Source: Cheilinus undulatus
Taxonomy: Eukaryota; Chordata; Actinopteri; Labriformes; Labridae
DNA: 64,000 bases
Direction: 5' to 3'
Assembly (NCBI RefSeq): GCF_018320785.1
Contig: NC_054867.1
Location: 18,267,355 to 18,331,354, forward strand
The position numbers were made by a program, and so were the translations under genes. Shown here in pieces: positions 1 to 10,130 of this stretch. The first letter of the stretch is position 1. Every line of letters starts with the position of its first letter. Below the pieces are notes generated by a model. It was not told the origin of the DNA and searched no databases. It was given only the letters and a program-made list of their open reading frames with translations.

Positions 1-1563
1 CAGAGATAGCTTAAAGCTAATCTACAGTCCCTAGGTAGGTATTTATTTTCACCATGAGCCTTATTTCTGCTTTAATCTACCAAGACATTCAGTATTTGTG
101 ATTTTTCTATGGTTCTCTGATGGAATAATAAGGAACAGTATATTGTATAAATAGTTAAATATACGTGATTTTCATCAGCTTTACAACAGTAAAACAGGTT
201 TGTTATACTTTAATGGCTTAAATACTTTTTAAATTTTTATTGTGAGTGTCATCACTGCTAAAATTCATTTAGTTATAAGATAAAACTTGTGGTACCACTG
301 TACTGCCCTGTTTGTACGTATAGTTACATTGTATTGTATTTCTTTTGTATATTGTAAAACTACAAGATCATAGTAAAAACAAAATGAGTCAGAACAAATC
401 TCAGCATATACAAATAAATTCAGTAACCTATTAAAGTCACAAATAAGGTTCTTCATGAAAATACAGCTATTCAACAGTTAGCTTCTGCAGTTAGCATTAG
501 CTAGCAGAGCACACATAAAACAGAGACACCAAAAATGTCCTTATAAGACATTTCTCCTTGCATCAAACGATTTAAACATAATTTAAACACAAAACTTATG
601 GACAAATGGTCTCCAAGTCCAAAGCTTGGCAGAAAAACTGCAAGCAAAGCCAGACCTCGCTCTCTGTTCCTTTAACTGATTTACATCAACATGACTGAAC
701 ATTAAACCTCACTGACAGTGTCCACTAGATGGCAGCAGAGAAACGTGAAGTTATGCAACATAATTTGTTTTCAATAGTTTTTAAACTTTGATTTATCATG
801 TTAACTTTTTAACCCTTTTGGCATAACTTTTTTAGTAAAAACTGACTTTAAATACAACACAACCACTATTATTGATACAATATTCTGGACGCTAGTGTAT
901 TTTATTTTTTATGTAATATATCAGAGCAGACATCAGAGCACTAGTGGCAACCATTGGGGCATTTGTTCAGAGTGATCACTGATAGGTGAACTTATTTTTG
1001 TACCTCTGCTATAAGAAAACTTTAGTCATCAAATGCCTCTGGATAAAACATACAACAATATGTTTTTAGGAAAAGTGGAGAACCCTTTCCATCTGTTCCC
1101 TCTGACTGGGCCTGTATCCCGCTCAGATGGAAAATGGAAACCTTGAGGTGTCTTTTGTTTGTCTCTTCAGTTTGTTTCACTCCTGTGAGGAAATTCGTGG
1201 TGACTGCTGACAGGCTGGATGTTGTCCTCACAATAGACATTGTCTCCTTTTAACAAGACGATGGTTTTGGTGATGATGGCGGAACAGTAGGAATGGCAGG
1301 TCAGGAAGCGTGCTGAAGAGGACAGGAAATAGGAAGCGCGAGCAGGAATAAACCCTGTTGAAATAGCTGGAGGGAAATTTCCGTTTCACTGTCTTAAGAT
1401 TCTCCTGCAAGAATTTCCTCCTCTGTCCTTGAAAGACACAAAGAGTGAGCCTGGAACAAAGAGTGAGGATCTGAAAGAAGGAATCAAATGTTCTGGTCTA
1501 AATGTTTACAGTGCAGTGATAACAGTTAAATGTGGTGTAGCATTTAACCATCCTGGACAATCT
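1..1563. other. Intergenic, no gene recognised
   Basis: AT-rich sequence with only short, unspliced reading frames of about 60-70 codons and no family resemblance that I can see. No splice-framed exon, tRNA or clear repeat was recognised. It could be far 3' or 5' flank of a neighbouring gene outside the window. Confidence 0.5.
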
Positions 1564-1564
1564 A

Positions 1565-2356
1565 CAGGTACATCTCAAAAAATTAGAGTATCACGAAAAA
1601 GTTCAATATTTTTTGTCACTCATTTCAGAAAGTGAAACCCATATATTATATAGACTCATTACACATAGAGTGAAATATATTATTAAATAGATATTTCAAG
1701 CCTTTATTTCTTGAATTGTTGATGATTATGGCTTACAGAAAATGAAATCCAGAATTCAGTATCTCAGAAAATTAGAATATCATGAAAGAGTTAAATATTG
1801 AAAAGTCATGGTGTCACACCCCATCAGGTAATTAACTCAAAACACCTGCAAACCTGTTTACCAGAACTTGATGACATTTCTTCCTTAAAGCAGTGAGTTG
1901 TTTTCTTTTTTCAAAAATAACAAAAGTCATGTACTGACATGTCTATAGTTGCCATGGTTTGCGTTATTGCTCGGTAGCTGCACATGCACACCTCAGTCAC
2001 GGCTAGGCCATGTGTTTTGTTGCTCCGATTGGCCTGTAAAGATGTGACAGACAGAACGTTCATCCAATCACACTCTGAGTTTTTTTCTAAAGCCTCTGCC
2101 CTTTCTCAAACGCTTAGTAATGAAAGTTTTCCAGATGGATGTGTGAAAAAAATCCATCTGGCATTTCAGGTTACTTTTTTTTATTGATATTACATAATAT
2201 TATAATTTTCTGAGACACTGAATTTTGGTAAGCCATAATCATCAACATTTCAAGAAATAAAGGCTTAAAATGTTTCATTCTATAGGTAACTAGTCTATAT
2301 AATATATGGGTTTCACTTTCTGAATTGAGTTACTTCGATTTTTTTAGATGTACCTG
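1565..2356. mobile_element. Tc1/mariner-like non-autonomous element with long inverted repeats
   Basis: The left end starts CAGGTACATCT right after a TA (1563-1564), and the right end finishes AGATGTACCTG right before a TA (2357-2358). The ends are inverted copies over roughly 150-220 bases, about 1565-1790 against about 2205-2356. Both arms share a GTGAAACCCATATATTATA stretch and an AAGCCTTTATTTCTTGAA stretch. TA target duplication and long inverted arms are typical of Tc1-like elements. No transposase reading frame remains. The middle (about 1924-2170) carries a different repeat, listed separately. Confidence 0.8.
1924..2170. repeat. Interspersed repeat shared with the 61.2-61.65 kb region
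   Basis: The segment reads closely like the reverse complement of about 61441-61605. Both share ACTGACAT, GCCATGGTTTGCG, TCCGATTGGCC and AAAGATGTGACAGACA in the same order. It lies between the inverted arms of the Tc1-like element, so it is either that element's cargo or a nested insertion. I do not recognise a coding function. Confidence 0.6.
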
Positions 2357-2768
2357 TATTTAAACGAGTCCCACGGGAAACCAGTAAGGCGGCCCTTTAT
2401 AAGTATCAGATGACAGAATTGGTGTCTGTACTCAGGTTTTTGTTTTACTTAACCAGTTCACCAAGGTGAATGTGTTTACAAAACAAATATGGCAATACTG
2501 AAATTTTTACCATTAGATATTGCCTAAGTAACAGTGTGTAAATACATGTTTGCTGATGAAAAAAATAACAGAGCTTAACATACAACATAGACAATGTAGG
2601 AATAGAGAAAAAATGTGCAAAGGTTCTGAATAAATAGTAAATTCAGATGTGGCAAGATAAGGTAGGTAAAACATCACTTAAATGTGCAAACAATATTAGC
2701 TTTTCTTCAGTTCACATTAAGCAAATATTTAACACATAAAGAGTGTCATTCATGAAATGTACAGCTAA
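2357..2768. other. Intergenic, nothing recognised
   Basis: AT-rich sequence between the Tc1-like element and the first partial minisatellite unit. No gene, RNA or clear repeat is visible. Confidence 0.5.
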
Positions 2769-2845
2769 ATAATCCTGATATAAGACCAGGTACAGGTGTA
2801 AAAGGAGAAAATGTATTCAAAATAGAACTAGAAAAACACTCGGAG

Positions 2846-3045
2846 AGTGCAGACCTCCGCCATTAGCCCTATCTCCCAATAGTACAGAATCCTTTAAAAA
2901 AATCCTGGATCCAGATCACTCCAGATCCAGATCTCTCCCAAAATTTAATCAGTTCTTCCTTATGCCATTCCTGACATCTCCTGAAAAATTCATGAAAATC
3001 TGTCCATGGCTTTTTGAGTTATGTTGCAAACAAACAAACTAACAA
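2846..3045. repeat. LINE-like 3' fragment (RTE/Expander-like), tentative
   Basis: It contains CAGACCTCCGCCA, duplicated AGATCCAGAT words, a 'TTTTTGAGTTATGTTGC' stretch and an AAACAAACAAACTAACAAAC tail. From memory these resemble the 3' ends of RTE-type LINEs common in fish. No reverse transcriptase frame is present. The class is inferred, not proved. Confidence 0.4.
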
Positions 3046-3049
3046 ACAA

Positions 3050-3305
3050 CCAGGTAGAGGTAACAACCAGCGACAGGTGTAATAGAGGAAAATAATCCCA
3101 ATGTAAAACCAGCTACAGATGTAAAAGGGGTGAAAAATCCCGATATCAGACCAGGTACAGTTGTAAAAGGGGAAAACAATCCAAATATAAGACCAGCTAT
3201 AGGTGTAAAAGGGGGAAATAATCTCGATATACAACCAGCTATAGGTGTAAAAGGAAAATAATCCCAAAATAAGACTAGCTACAGGTGTAAAAGAGGAAAA
3301 TAACG
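3050..3305. repeat. Minisatellite with a 42-bp unit
   Basis: About six imperfect units of 42 bases recur, built on CCAGCTACAGGTGTAAAAGG followed by GGAAAATAATCCCAATATAA-type sequence. A further partial unit lies apart at about 2770-2812. Because 42 is a multiple of three, one antisense frame (3019-3375) stays open and shows a 14-residue repeat. I read that frame as a by-product of the repeat, not as a gene. Confidence 0.8.
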
Positions 3306-4549
3306 AGTGTGACAAATTTTGTGAATGTGGACCATTCACAAAAAGACCCTGAAAAGACCCTGAATTCGGAGTCATGCAGAATATGGAGGGTTTTTTTCCT
3401 CAGTCATGACTGAGTTTTTTTTTTTTGTCAGATTCCTGACTTTAAATCAGAGGAGAGCTCTGAGGAGCCTTCTTGGATCTCCATAGCTGGGTGTAGGCTG
3501 TGATGACAGACTGCACATGTGTCACACTTTTGAGGGCATTTTTCAGAATTGTGAGCTTTCTTTTGCAGGATCTGGACGAAAAAAACCCCCCACTGAATTC
3601 TGAGGTTGAGGAGAAAACTCAACATCTAAATTCAGTATATTCTGAATTTTCTATGCATTTCTAATTTATTTTTTCAATATTGTTTATTCGTTTTTGTCAG
3701 GGCTTAAAACTGATTTAAAAAAGATCATAAAAAATACAGTTTGGTGAAAGTTATGTCAACATGAAAGTGAAATAAAATGGTACTTTCAAATTTATAATGG
3801 GTAGATCTACCACAGTGTTGTAGGTTAAACTCTAAGACATCAATGAAGTGGCTGCATTTTTATCCTGACCTCTGAGGTTCATCAAAGTCCCCACCTGCTC
3901 AACTGTCTTTGGATCCTTAGGGTTTTTTTTTCCCATCTTTGGGACATCTCACAGGTTCCAAACAATGCGGAAAAAAACAAACTATGTTCAGCAAGATTAC
4001 TGCAGGTCCTCCACCCCTGCAGGCAGGAAGCTCAGAGCACAAATCGTCTGTGGGGCTCTGCCCATCAGAAACAGGAAGAACAAAGTGCAAACCAGCATTG
4101 ACACCACACCCCACACACAAGGAAGATGGATTGTGTTCCTGAACACCTTTGTGATGTTGCAGCAACCTCATGTAAGATCCATGTATGGCTGCCCAGAAGG
4201 GGGTATAAAGGGGAGAGCTTTCTGGGGCCTAGCCAAAAAGCGGGCCCATGGAGGTCAGCAAAATCATGGTACATAAGGAAGTCAAGTTGTGATGAGCACA
4301 TTTTACCTGCTTTCTTAATGATAAACACAAAGCAACAAAAATGAATTTCATTTATTAATATAGCCTTTTTTTAAGCCGTAAACTCCTTTTCTTTGAAAAG
4401 AATTATCTTTTTATCTGTGATGTTAACAATGTAGACAGGCACACAGAACTAAACAGTTAAGAAAGTGGTGTCAGATGTCAGGACGCCAGGAAATAGAGTG
4501 GAATTAGTGGAAAAGTAGAATAAAACAGACAAAACTTGTACAGAAAATA
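3306..4549. other. Intergenic, no gene recognised
   Basis: Several overlapping frames of 70-100 codons lie on both strands around 3920-4340. None shows splice-site framing, a domain or a biased composition. Nothing further can be supported. Confidence 0.45.
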
Positions 4550-5345
4550 ATTACATAATCATGAAAAGTGGCAAAAAAGTGCCCAAAAATTTAAAAACTG
4601 GCAAATGAGGAGGGCAAATATGACAAAATATGAGTGAAAGCAGAACAATTGGTTGAAAGTGGCAAAAAGAGGGACAATTTGGCAAAAAGTGGTTAAAATG
4701 TGTTAAAAGAGCCAAAAATGAGTACCAGGTATGGTCAAAAAGAGGCAAAAATGGGTGTAAATTGGCTAAATGGTGCTATAACAGTGGAAATTAAGAGCAA
4801 AAAACAGTACAAATGGGCAAAAAGTGGCAAAAATGAGCAGAAAATGGTTTAATACGCATTAATGGGTAAACAGCAGCAAAAATTGGTTAAAAGTGGCAAA
4901 AATGAGCAAAAAGTGCAAAAACGTAATGGCAGGCATAGTCAATATGATTGAAAATGGGTGTAAAACAGTGTCAAAACAGTGCCATAAAAGTGGAAATAAA
5001 GGGGGGGACCCAGCATAAATGGGCAGAAAGTGTCAAAATTAGTTTAAGTGGCAAAATGAGTTGAAAAGGGGATCAAAATGGATAAAAAAGTGACAAAATG
5101 GGTAAATGGCAAAAAGGTTTGGCAAACATTGGCAGAGCATGATGAGCAAACATGGGTGAAAAGAGGCAAAAATGGGATAAAACTGGGAAAAAAAGAGGCA
5201 AAAATGGGAGTAAATTGTCAAAGAATGGTGGCATTAAAGGGGGAAAACCAGCATAAATGGGTGAAAAGTGTCAAACATGGGTTAAAGTGGCAAAAAGAAG
5301 TAACAAAAATGGGCAGGAAATGTGTTGAAAAAAGTATTGCACCAA
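4550..5345. repeat. Degenerate A-rich minisatellite
   Basis: About 800 bases are built from variations on GTGGCAAAAATGGGC and GGGTAAAAAGTGGCAAAA. Spacing is irregular, with larger blocks such as AAAGGGGGAAAACCAGCATAAATGGG repeating near 4985 and 5240. It produces meaningless Lys/Trp-rich or His/Phe-rich frames on the two strands. Confidence 0.75.
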
Positions 5346-6613
5346 TAACATCATTCTAACATCCAAACCCAGAAATAGTTTGACATTTCTCAGGTCCAAA
5401 ATGAGGACACTAGATCTACTGATTCAACAAACATGCATCGATATAGAACTTCACTCTGGGACATCAAAAGTGGCCATGACAGAAGGAAAACAGCATCTGT
5501 TGCAGTGGCCATGTTGTCAGCCCATTTTAAGGTTTTATTTTGACTTAATATTCTAGATTGAAATACCAAAGAGACCACAAATAAATAAAAAGCTGTAGCC
5601 TTGAACAACCAAAGATGTCATAGGTGCATTTTCACAGCAAATGAAATCTATTTCTAGAGCTTCAAAATGAATACACACCAGGCAATTTCACTTAAAGGTA
5701 AACACATCCATCATTTATTTTGAACAATTCAATAAATACCCTAAATGAAACACATATCTTGCTTATATTTCCTGCTTTAATACAAAAACAGACCAGGGAG
5801 GTGCCTCTTTTCCTGGCAATCTCTTCAAACAGGCTTGAGCATCAATTGGATGCACAAGTTGACAGTATAATGTAATCATATGGAGATAACACAACACACA
5901 CACTGAAACACACTGGGATCATATAGCAAGACAGCACTGTTTTTGTGTATATAAAGAGTCTAATTACATTGTGAGCCATGGCAATAAATCACCAGTCTTA
6001 ATCAAAGCAATACAACAGAGAGAGTCATCAATCACTTCTTACAGCACAACACAACATGAGCCCGTAGTCTCCTTGTCTTCTGGTTGGCAGCTCTTCTTCT
6101 GGCCTAAAACGGGACACATCACTGTGACACATTATCATTAGCACAATCAACACCACTTTGGATGTCCTGACGGGGAGCCATCAAGTGGCAAATGGATATG
6201 GAGATGTATGAGGCCATAAAGATGACAAAGCCTGATTCTCATGCTAGTGCAGGAAGAGGATATGTGCAGAGAAAAACAACATTTTCTTCTGTTTTCTGCT
6301 GAAGAGGACACTAAATATCAGCTGTGGGTCTGCCACATACCTGCCTGCTATGATCAAGTATTTCAAGCAAGGGGCTTTTCAACTCTTCAATCTTTGCGTA
6401 GACACCTTAACTGTGGTTGTCTGTGATGGATGGTGGAGAGCCGGGTCATCTCAAAGGCACCGTGGTGACATTGAGGTAGCTGCTTCAGGTGGAGAAATGA
6501 CAGATGGCATTTCAATGGAATCTATAAAAATGTGTCAACAGTGGAAGATGTTTTGACTTCTCGTCCTCTGCTGCCCTACTTTTGATCCAGAATGCTTTCA
6601 GCAAGACTTTGCT
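5346..6613. other. Intergenic, no established gene
   Basis: No gene can be established. A short - strand segment at 6028-6103 has a splice-acceptor-like edge and an open frame to a stop (see findings). An AATAAA on the - strand (TTTATT near 5712) lies downstream of it. This is too little to call a gene. Confidence 0.4.
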
Positions 6614-6617
6614 TTAA

Positions 6618-7492
6618 CCCTCAGGCATCACTAGGGACATTTTTGTCCGTTTGGGCAGATTTTTTGTCTTTATTTGCTCACCGTTTGGCTGTGTTAGTCC
6701 ATATGGTCTAATTTTTTGTAACAAGGCATCTTTCTTGGCAAATTTTCAAATTCAAATTTCAATTGCTCTAATAGGTCAGGGGGACACTGTGAAAGAAATT
6801 TACCACCCTTTAAAGCCATTAAGGACAAAAATGTCCACTTCCAAAAAAACTGCTTAACACTATCTTAAAATAGCCTAATAAGCTCAATAACACAAGCACA
6901 AAAACTAATGTAATGATAGGCTTTTCATGCATAGGCCTATAATGGGAAATGTCTGCTTTTAGTGATGAACATTAAAAATGACAAATTTTACTGTGTTTCT
7001 CAACAATGAAAACATATCATTACAGAATGCATAATTGTATCATACAATGGCAATGAGATCAAAAAATGTGGTTTGAATGGGAGTCAATGGGAGGTTTATG
7101 TCTAAAAGTGACTCAAAACATTCATAAATTTTAAATGGGATGCTACACAAAAACTCATAATGCATCAAAGTCATTGTTTTGGCTAATGTTGGATATACCC
7201 AGGACTGACTTAAAAAAAAACACCCCCCACCCCCACACATTAGTTTTCTGGAAAATAATTAATGTTATGTGGTAGTGACTTTAATTAATCAAACTGGCAT
7301 TTAAAGGGTTAAAATCCTCAAAATGATTGAATGTTTGGTAGTTTTGAGTACAGCTGAAGTTGTTTAAGAGATTTATGACAAAAAAAGCAGAAAAATATTA
7401 TTCTGTTAAGTTTTTATAGCAGTTTTTTTGGAAGTGGACATTTTTAACCTTAATGGCTTTAAAGGGTGGTAAATTAAAGTGATGCCTGAGGG
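6618..7492. mobile_element. piggyBac-like non-autonomous element (TTAA target)
   Basis: The left end is TTAA (6614-6617) then CCCTCAGGCATCACT. The right end is AGTGATGCCTGAGGG then TTAA (7493-7496). TTAA duplication with CCCT...AGGG ends is the piggyBac pattern. A second inverted pair lies inside, about 6799-6856 against 7419-7473, sharing ACCACCCTTTAAAGCCATTA and GTGGACATTTTT-type words. No transposase frame is left. Confidence 0.8.
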
Positions 7493-7496
7493 TTAA

Positions 7497-9170
7497 AGAC
7501 CTCTAAAATGAAGCAGGAGGTAGCACCAATAGATGAAGGAATGCTTGAAATTATACCTATATAAGTGTCATTGTGCAAAAATCCCATGGCAGTGGTCCTA
7601 ATTCCAAATATTACCTATTTCTAGATGTCTTGAGGGCTACCACCTTTCATATTTGATGAGATTCAACCCTTTCCACTGCTGTTTAACATGAGAGAGGTGA
7701 AATGAAAGACGGCGAGACGGACAGAACAAATAGAAAGAGGGAGAGATAGAGAGAGGGAGGGAGAGCGGAGGGACGGGATGGCAGGCAGTCAGCTATGAAG
7801 GACATGGCCGCAGCAATTACTTTAAGTTATCAGTTTTCAGAGGCTGTCATTTGGAACATCTCATTAAAAATCATCTTGATGCTCCATCAAACTATTCAGA
7901 TCACCGCAACCAAAAAACAGTCCAGCCATGTACCCACTGTCTCCCCCTCATACACCCATATTCAACAAAATAACAATTTCAGGGTGTCACATTATCAGTG
8001 AATACTCACTGATGGCAGATCTTTGGTGACCTCTGCAAAAGGTATCTCCACCACATTTCCTTTAATATAAGAGGCGTGTCAGACAGGTGGATTAATTATG
8101 TTCATATGCCCATAGGCATGTCTCTTAAAATGCAAAGAAGCCCAGCCTGGGTTTATTAATCATCCTATAATGAGAGATTAAACATCAAGATTCATTAGTA
8201 CAATGTGGACACAGTAAATCAGATACCTTAGGGAGGCGTCCTAACTAGTAAAGTCGTTAAACTTAATTACATGATCTCAGTTTTATGTCTTATTCATGCT
8301 AAGTGCCTCACATAACGGTTCACCATGAAGTAGCTCAAAGTCATAAATCTGTGATGTAATTTTTAAAGGTGTCAGAGCAGTTGTTCTTTGCTGATTTTTA
8401 TCACAATAGTCATGAAACAGAGAAATGCTGTAAATAATGTTGCAGATAGATTTATTGAACTAGCTACATTTTATCTAGGCTAAAAAAAAAGAGATCAGTT
8501 TCTGCTCTTGAAGAGGTTTGTTTCACATAAATAGGCAATTTCCCTCTTCCTGTCTCTCTTTGACTGTTAACTGGTTTTATAGACTATTGCTTAAGTTTTA
8601 GGGCTGAACCATACAGAGCAGAGCAATTATCAGGTAATTACTACTGGAGTCTATTTAACTCTCTTTGCTATTGTTAAATATCCTGCTCCAGTGTATCACA
8701 TTGTTTTGGGGGGATCAAACTAATGCTGCTTGTAAAAGTGCCAAAACTGTGGCAACTCTGCTGAGTAGACTCTTTGACCATTTTAATGTTGAAGAAGAAT
8801 GAAAAAACACAACAAACAACGGGTATGTTAAGTAGGAGCCGCTGTCTATGTTGCCCAATCCGACATTAAAGGAAAAATGCTGCCCCATTCTGGATGATGT
8901 GTGCACTTGCAGTATCCTAAGTGGACGACTACTGGTGCTGCATTCAAAACAAGACATTTGCAATAAAGGAGCTACACAGCTATATATCATTTATCTTACA
9001 TGCCTTTTTTTTAAATCTTACTCAGTCTCTATATAAAAGACTTTTCAGCTCTTTTATTATAGAATAAAGGTATATTTACTTATAAAACTACCTAAGCATG
9101 GGCGTTTTTAACTGTTCTCATCCAAAAAAATTCAGAATTCCTACTGCTAACGTCGACCATTGAAGGCAGC
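7497..9170. other. Intergenic, no gene recognised
   Basis: This holds a purine-rich patch (about 7700-7775, GAGA-type), otherwise complex unique-looking sequence and an AT-rich stretch. No coding exon was found on either strand. Confidence 0.45.
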
Positions 9171-9171
9171 G

Positions 9172-10110
9172 GTGATGGGAATTTTAGGTCCTTTTAATGA
9201 TCCGGTCATTTGGCTCAGCTCAGCAAGAAGAGTCGGCTCTTTCAGCTCTCAAACGGCTCGTCATTTGGGTACCAGTTAGGCTTCATTTGACTTGCAAAAT
9301 TTAGCAATGTCATGACATATTTTTACTATTTGTGCTAGTATTTTACTCCAATAATGTTTATTTTTCTATTTTGTCAAATTAATGATAATATTAAGTAAAT
9401 ATTCTGGAAAATATACTGGTTCCCTTAAGTAAAATCCGCTAACTGGCTGGGCTGTATACCTGATATATTACCAATAATGTTACACCATCAAGCACGAGTC
9501 CCTAATGCAATGTGAAAAAAAAACAAAAACAAACCTATCCCAAAAATCAATGACACATAGACGTATACAAAATATTAGGCAGGACGATGTTTGTTTTTTT
9601 TCCGGATATACCCATATTTACAGAGTTACTTATGTCGATACCAAATCACTACCGGTATATAAATATGTTTTTCAGAACTAAAACCTTAGTACTTTGAACA
9701 CACTTTAAGGTTTGAGGATGAACAAAGAAACAAACAGTAGTTCTTAAACACAATTCAATGTTTAAAAAAATGAGGATAGCTAGATAGAAAAAGACCTGAA
9801 CTTACATAGGTCTGTTGGTCCAGTCTAAAACTCCACTAATTGATTAGTAAATTCACAGGGTAATTCTAATATTCACAGCCAAAATATCAGATGTAAATAT
9901 TAGCAGAAATTTTGATATCTGTTGGTACCTATATTTGCCCTTGTAAGCTATATCAAGCCAATAATATCGTGCATCCATTCACATATACATACATTTTTTG
10001 AAAAATTATAATAATGATATAAAACGGTTTTCAAACAGACTCCAGGTCTTATCGTTCACATAAGAGTCGACTCTAAGAACCGACTCGTTCACGAACGTAA
10101 CATCTCTAGA
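9172..10110. mobile_element. Decayed hAT-like element next to the uba3 start (tentative)
   Basis: The left side reads GGTCATTTGGCTCAGCTC and AAGAGTCGGCTCTTTCAGCTC. The right side (about 10060-10105) reads AAGAGTCGACTCTAAGAACC and GACTCGTTCACGAACG in inverted sense. These GAGTCGGCTC / TTCACGAACG words recall a common fish hAT group. A fragment near 9960, AATATCGTGCATCC, also resembles the repeat at 62.4 kb. The ends are too degraded to define a target duplication. Confidence 0.4.
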
Positions 10111-10130
10111 AGACAGATTTGTAACTAAAC

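Noticed and set aside
3019..3375. 118-codon - strand frame with a repeated aromatic pattern
   Set aside because: It is produced by the 42-bp minisatellite; there is no start context, splice structure or known family.
1..10130. Search for arl6ip5, the human neighbour beyond UBA3
   Set aside because: No exon resembling ARL6IP5 was seen on either strand, so it is probably outside the window or rearranged.
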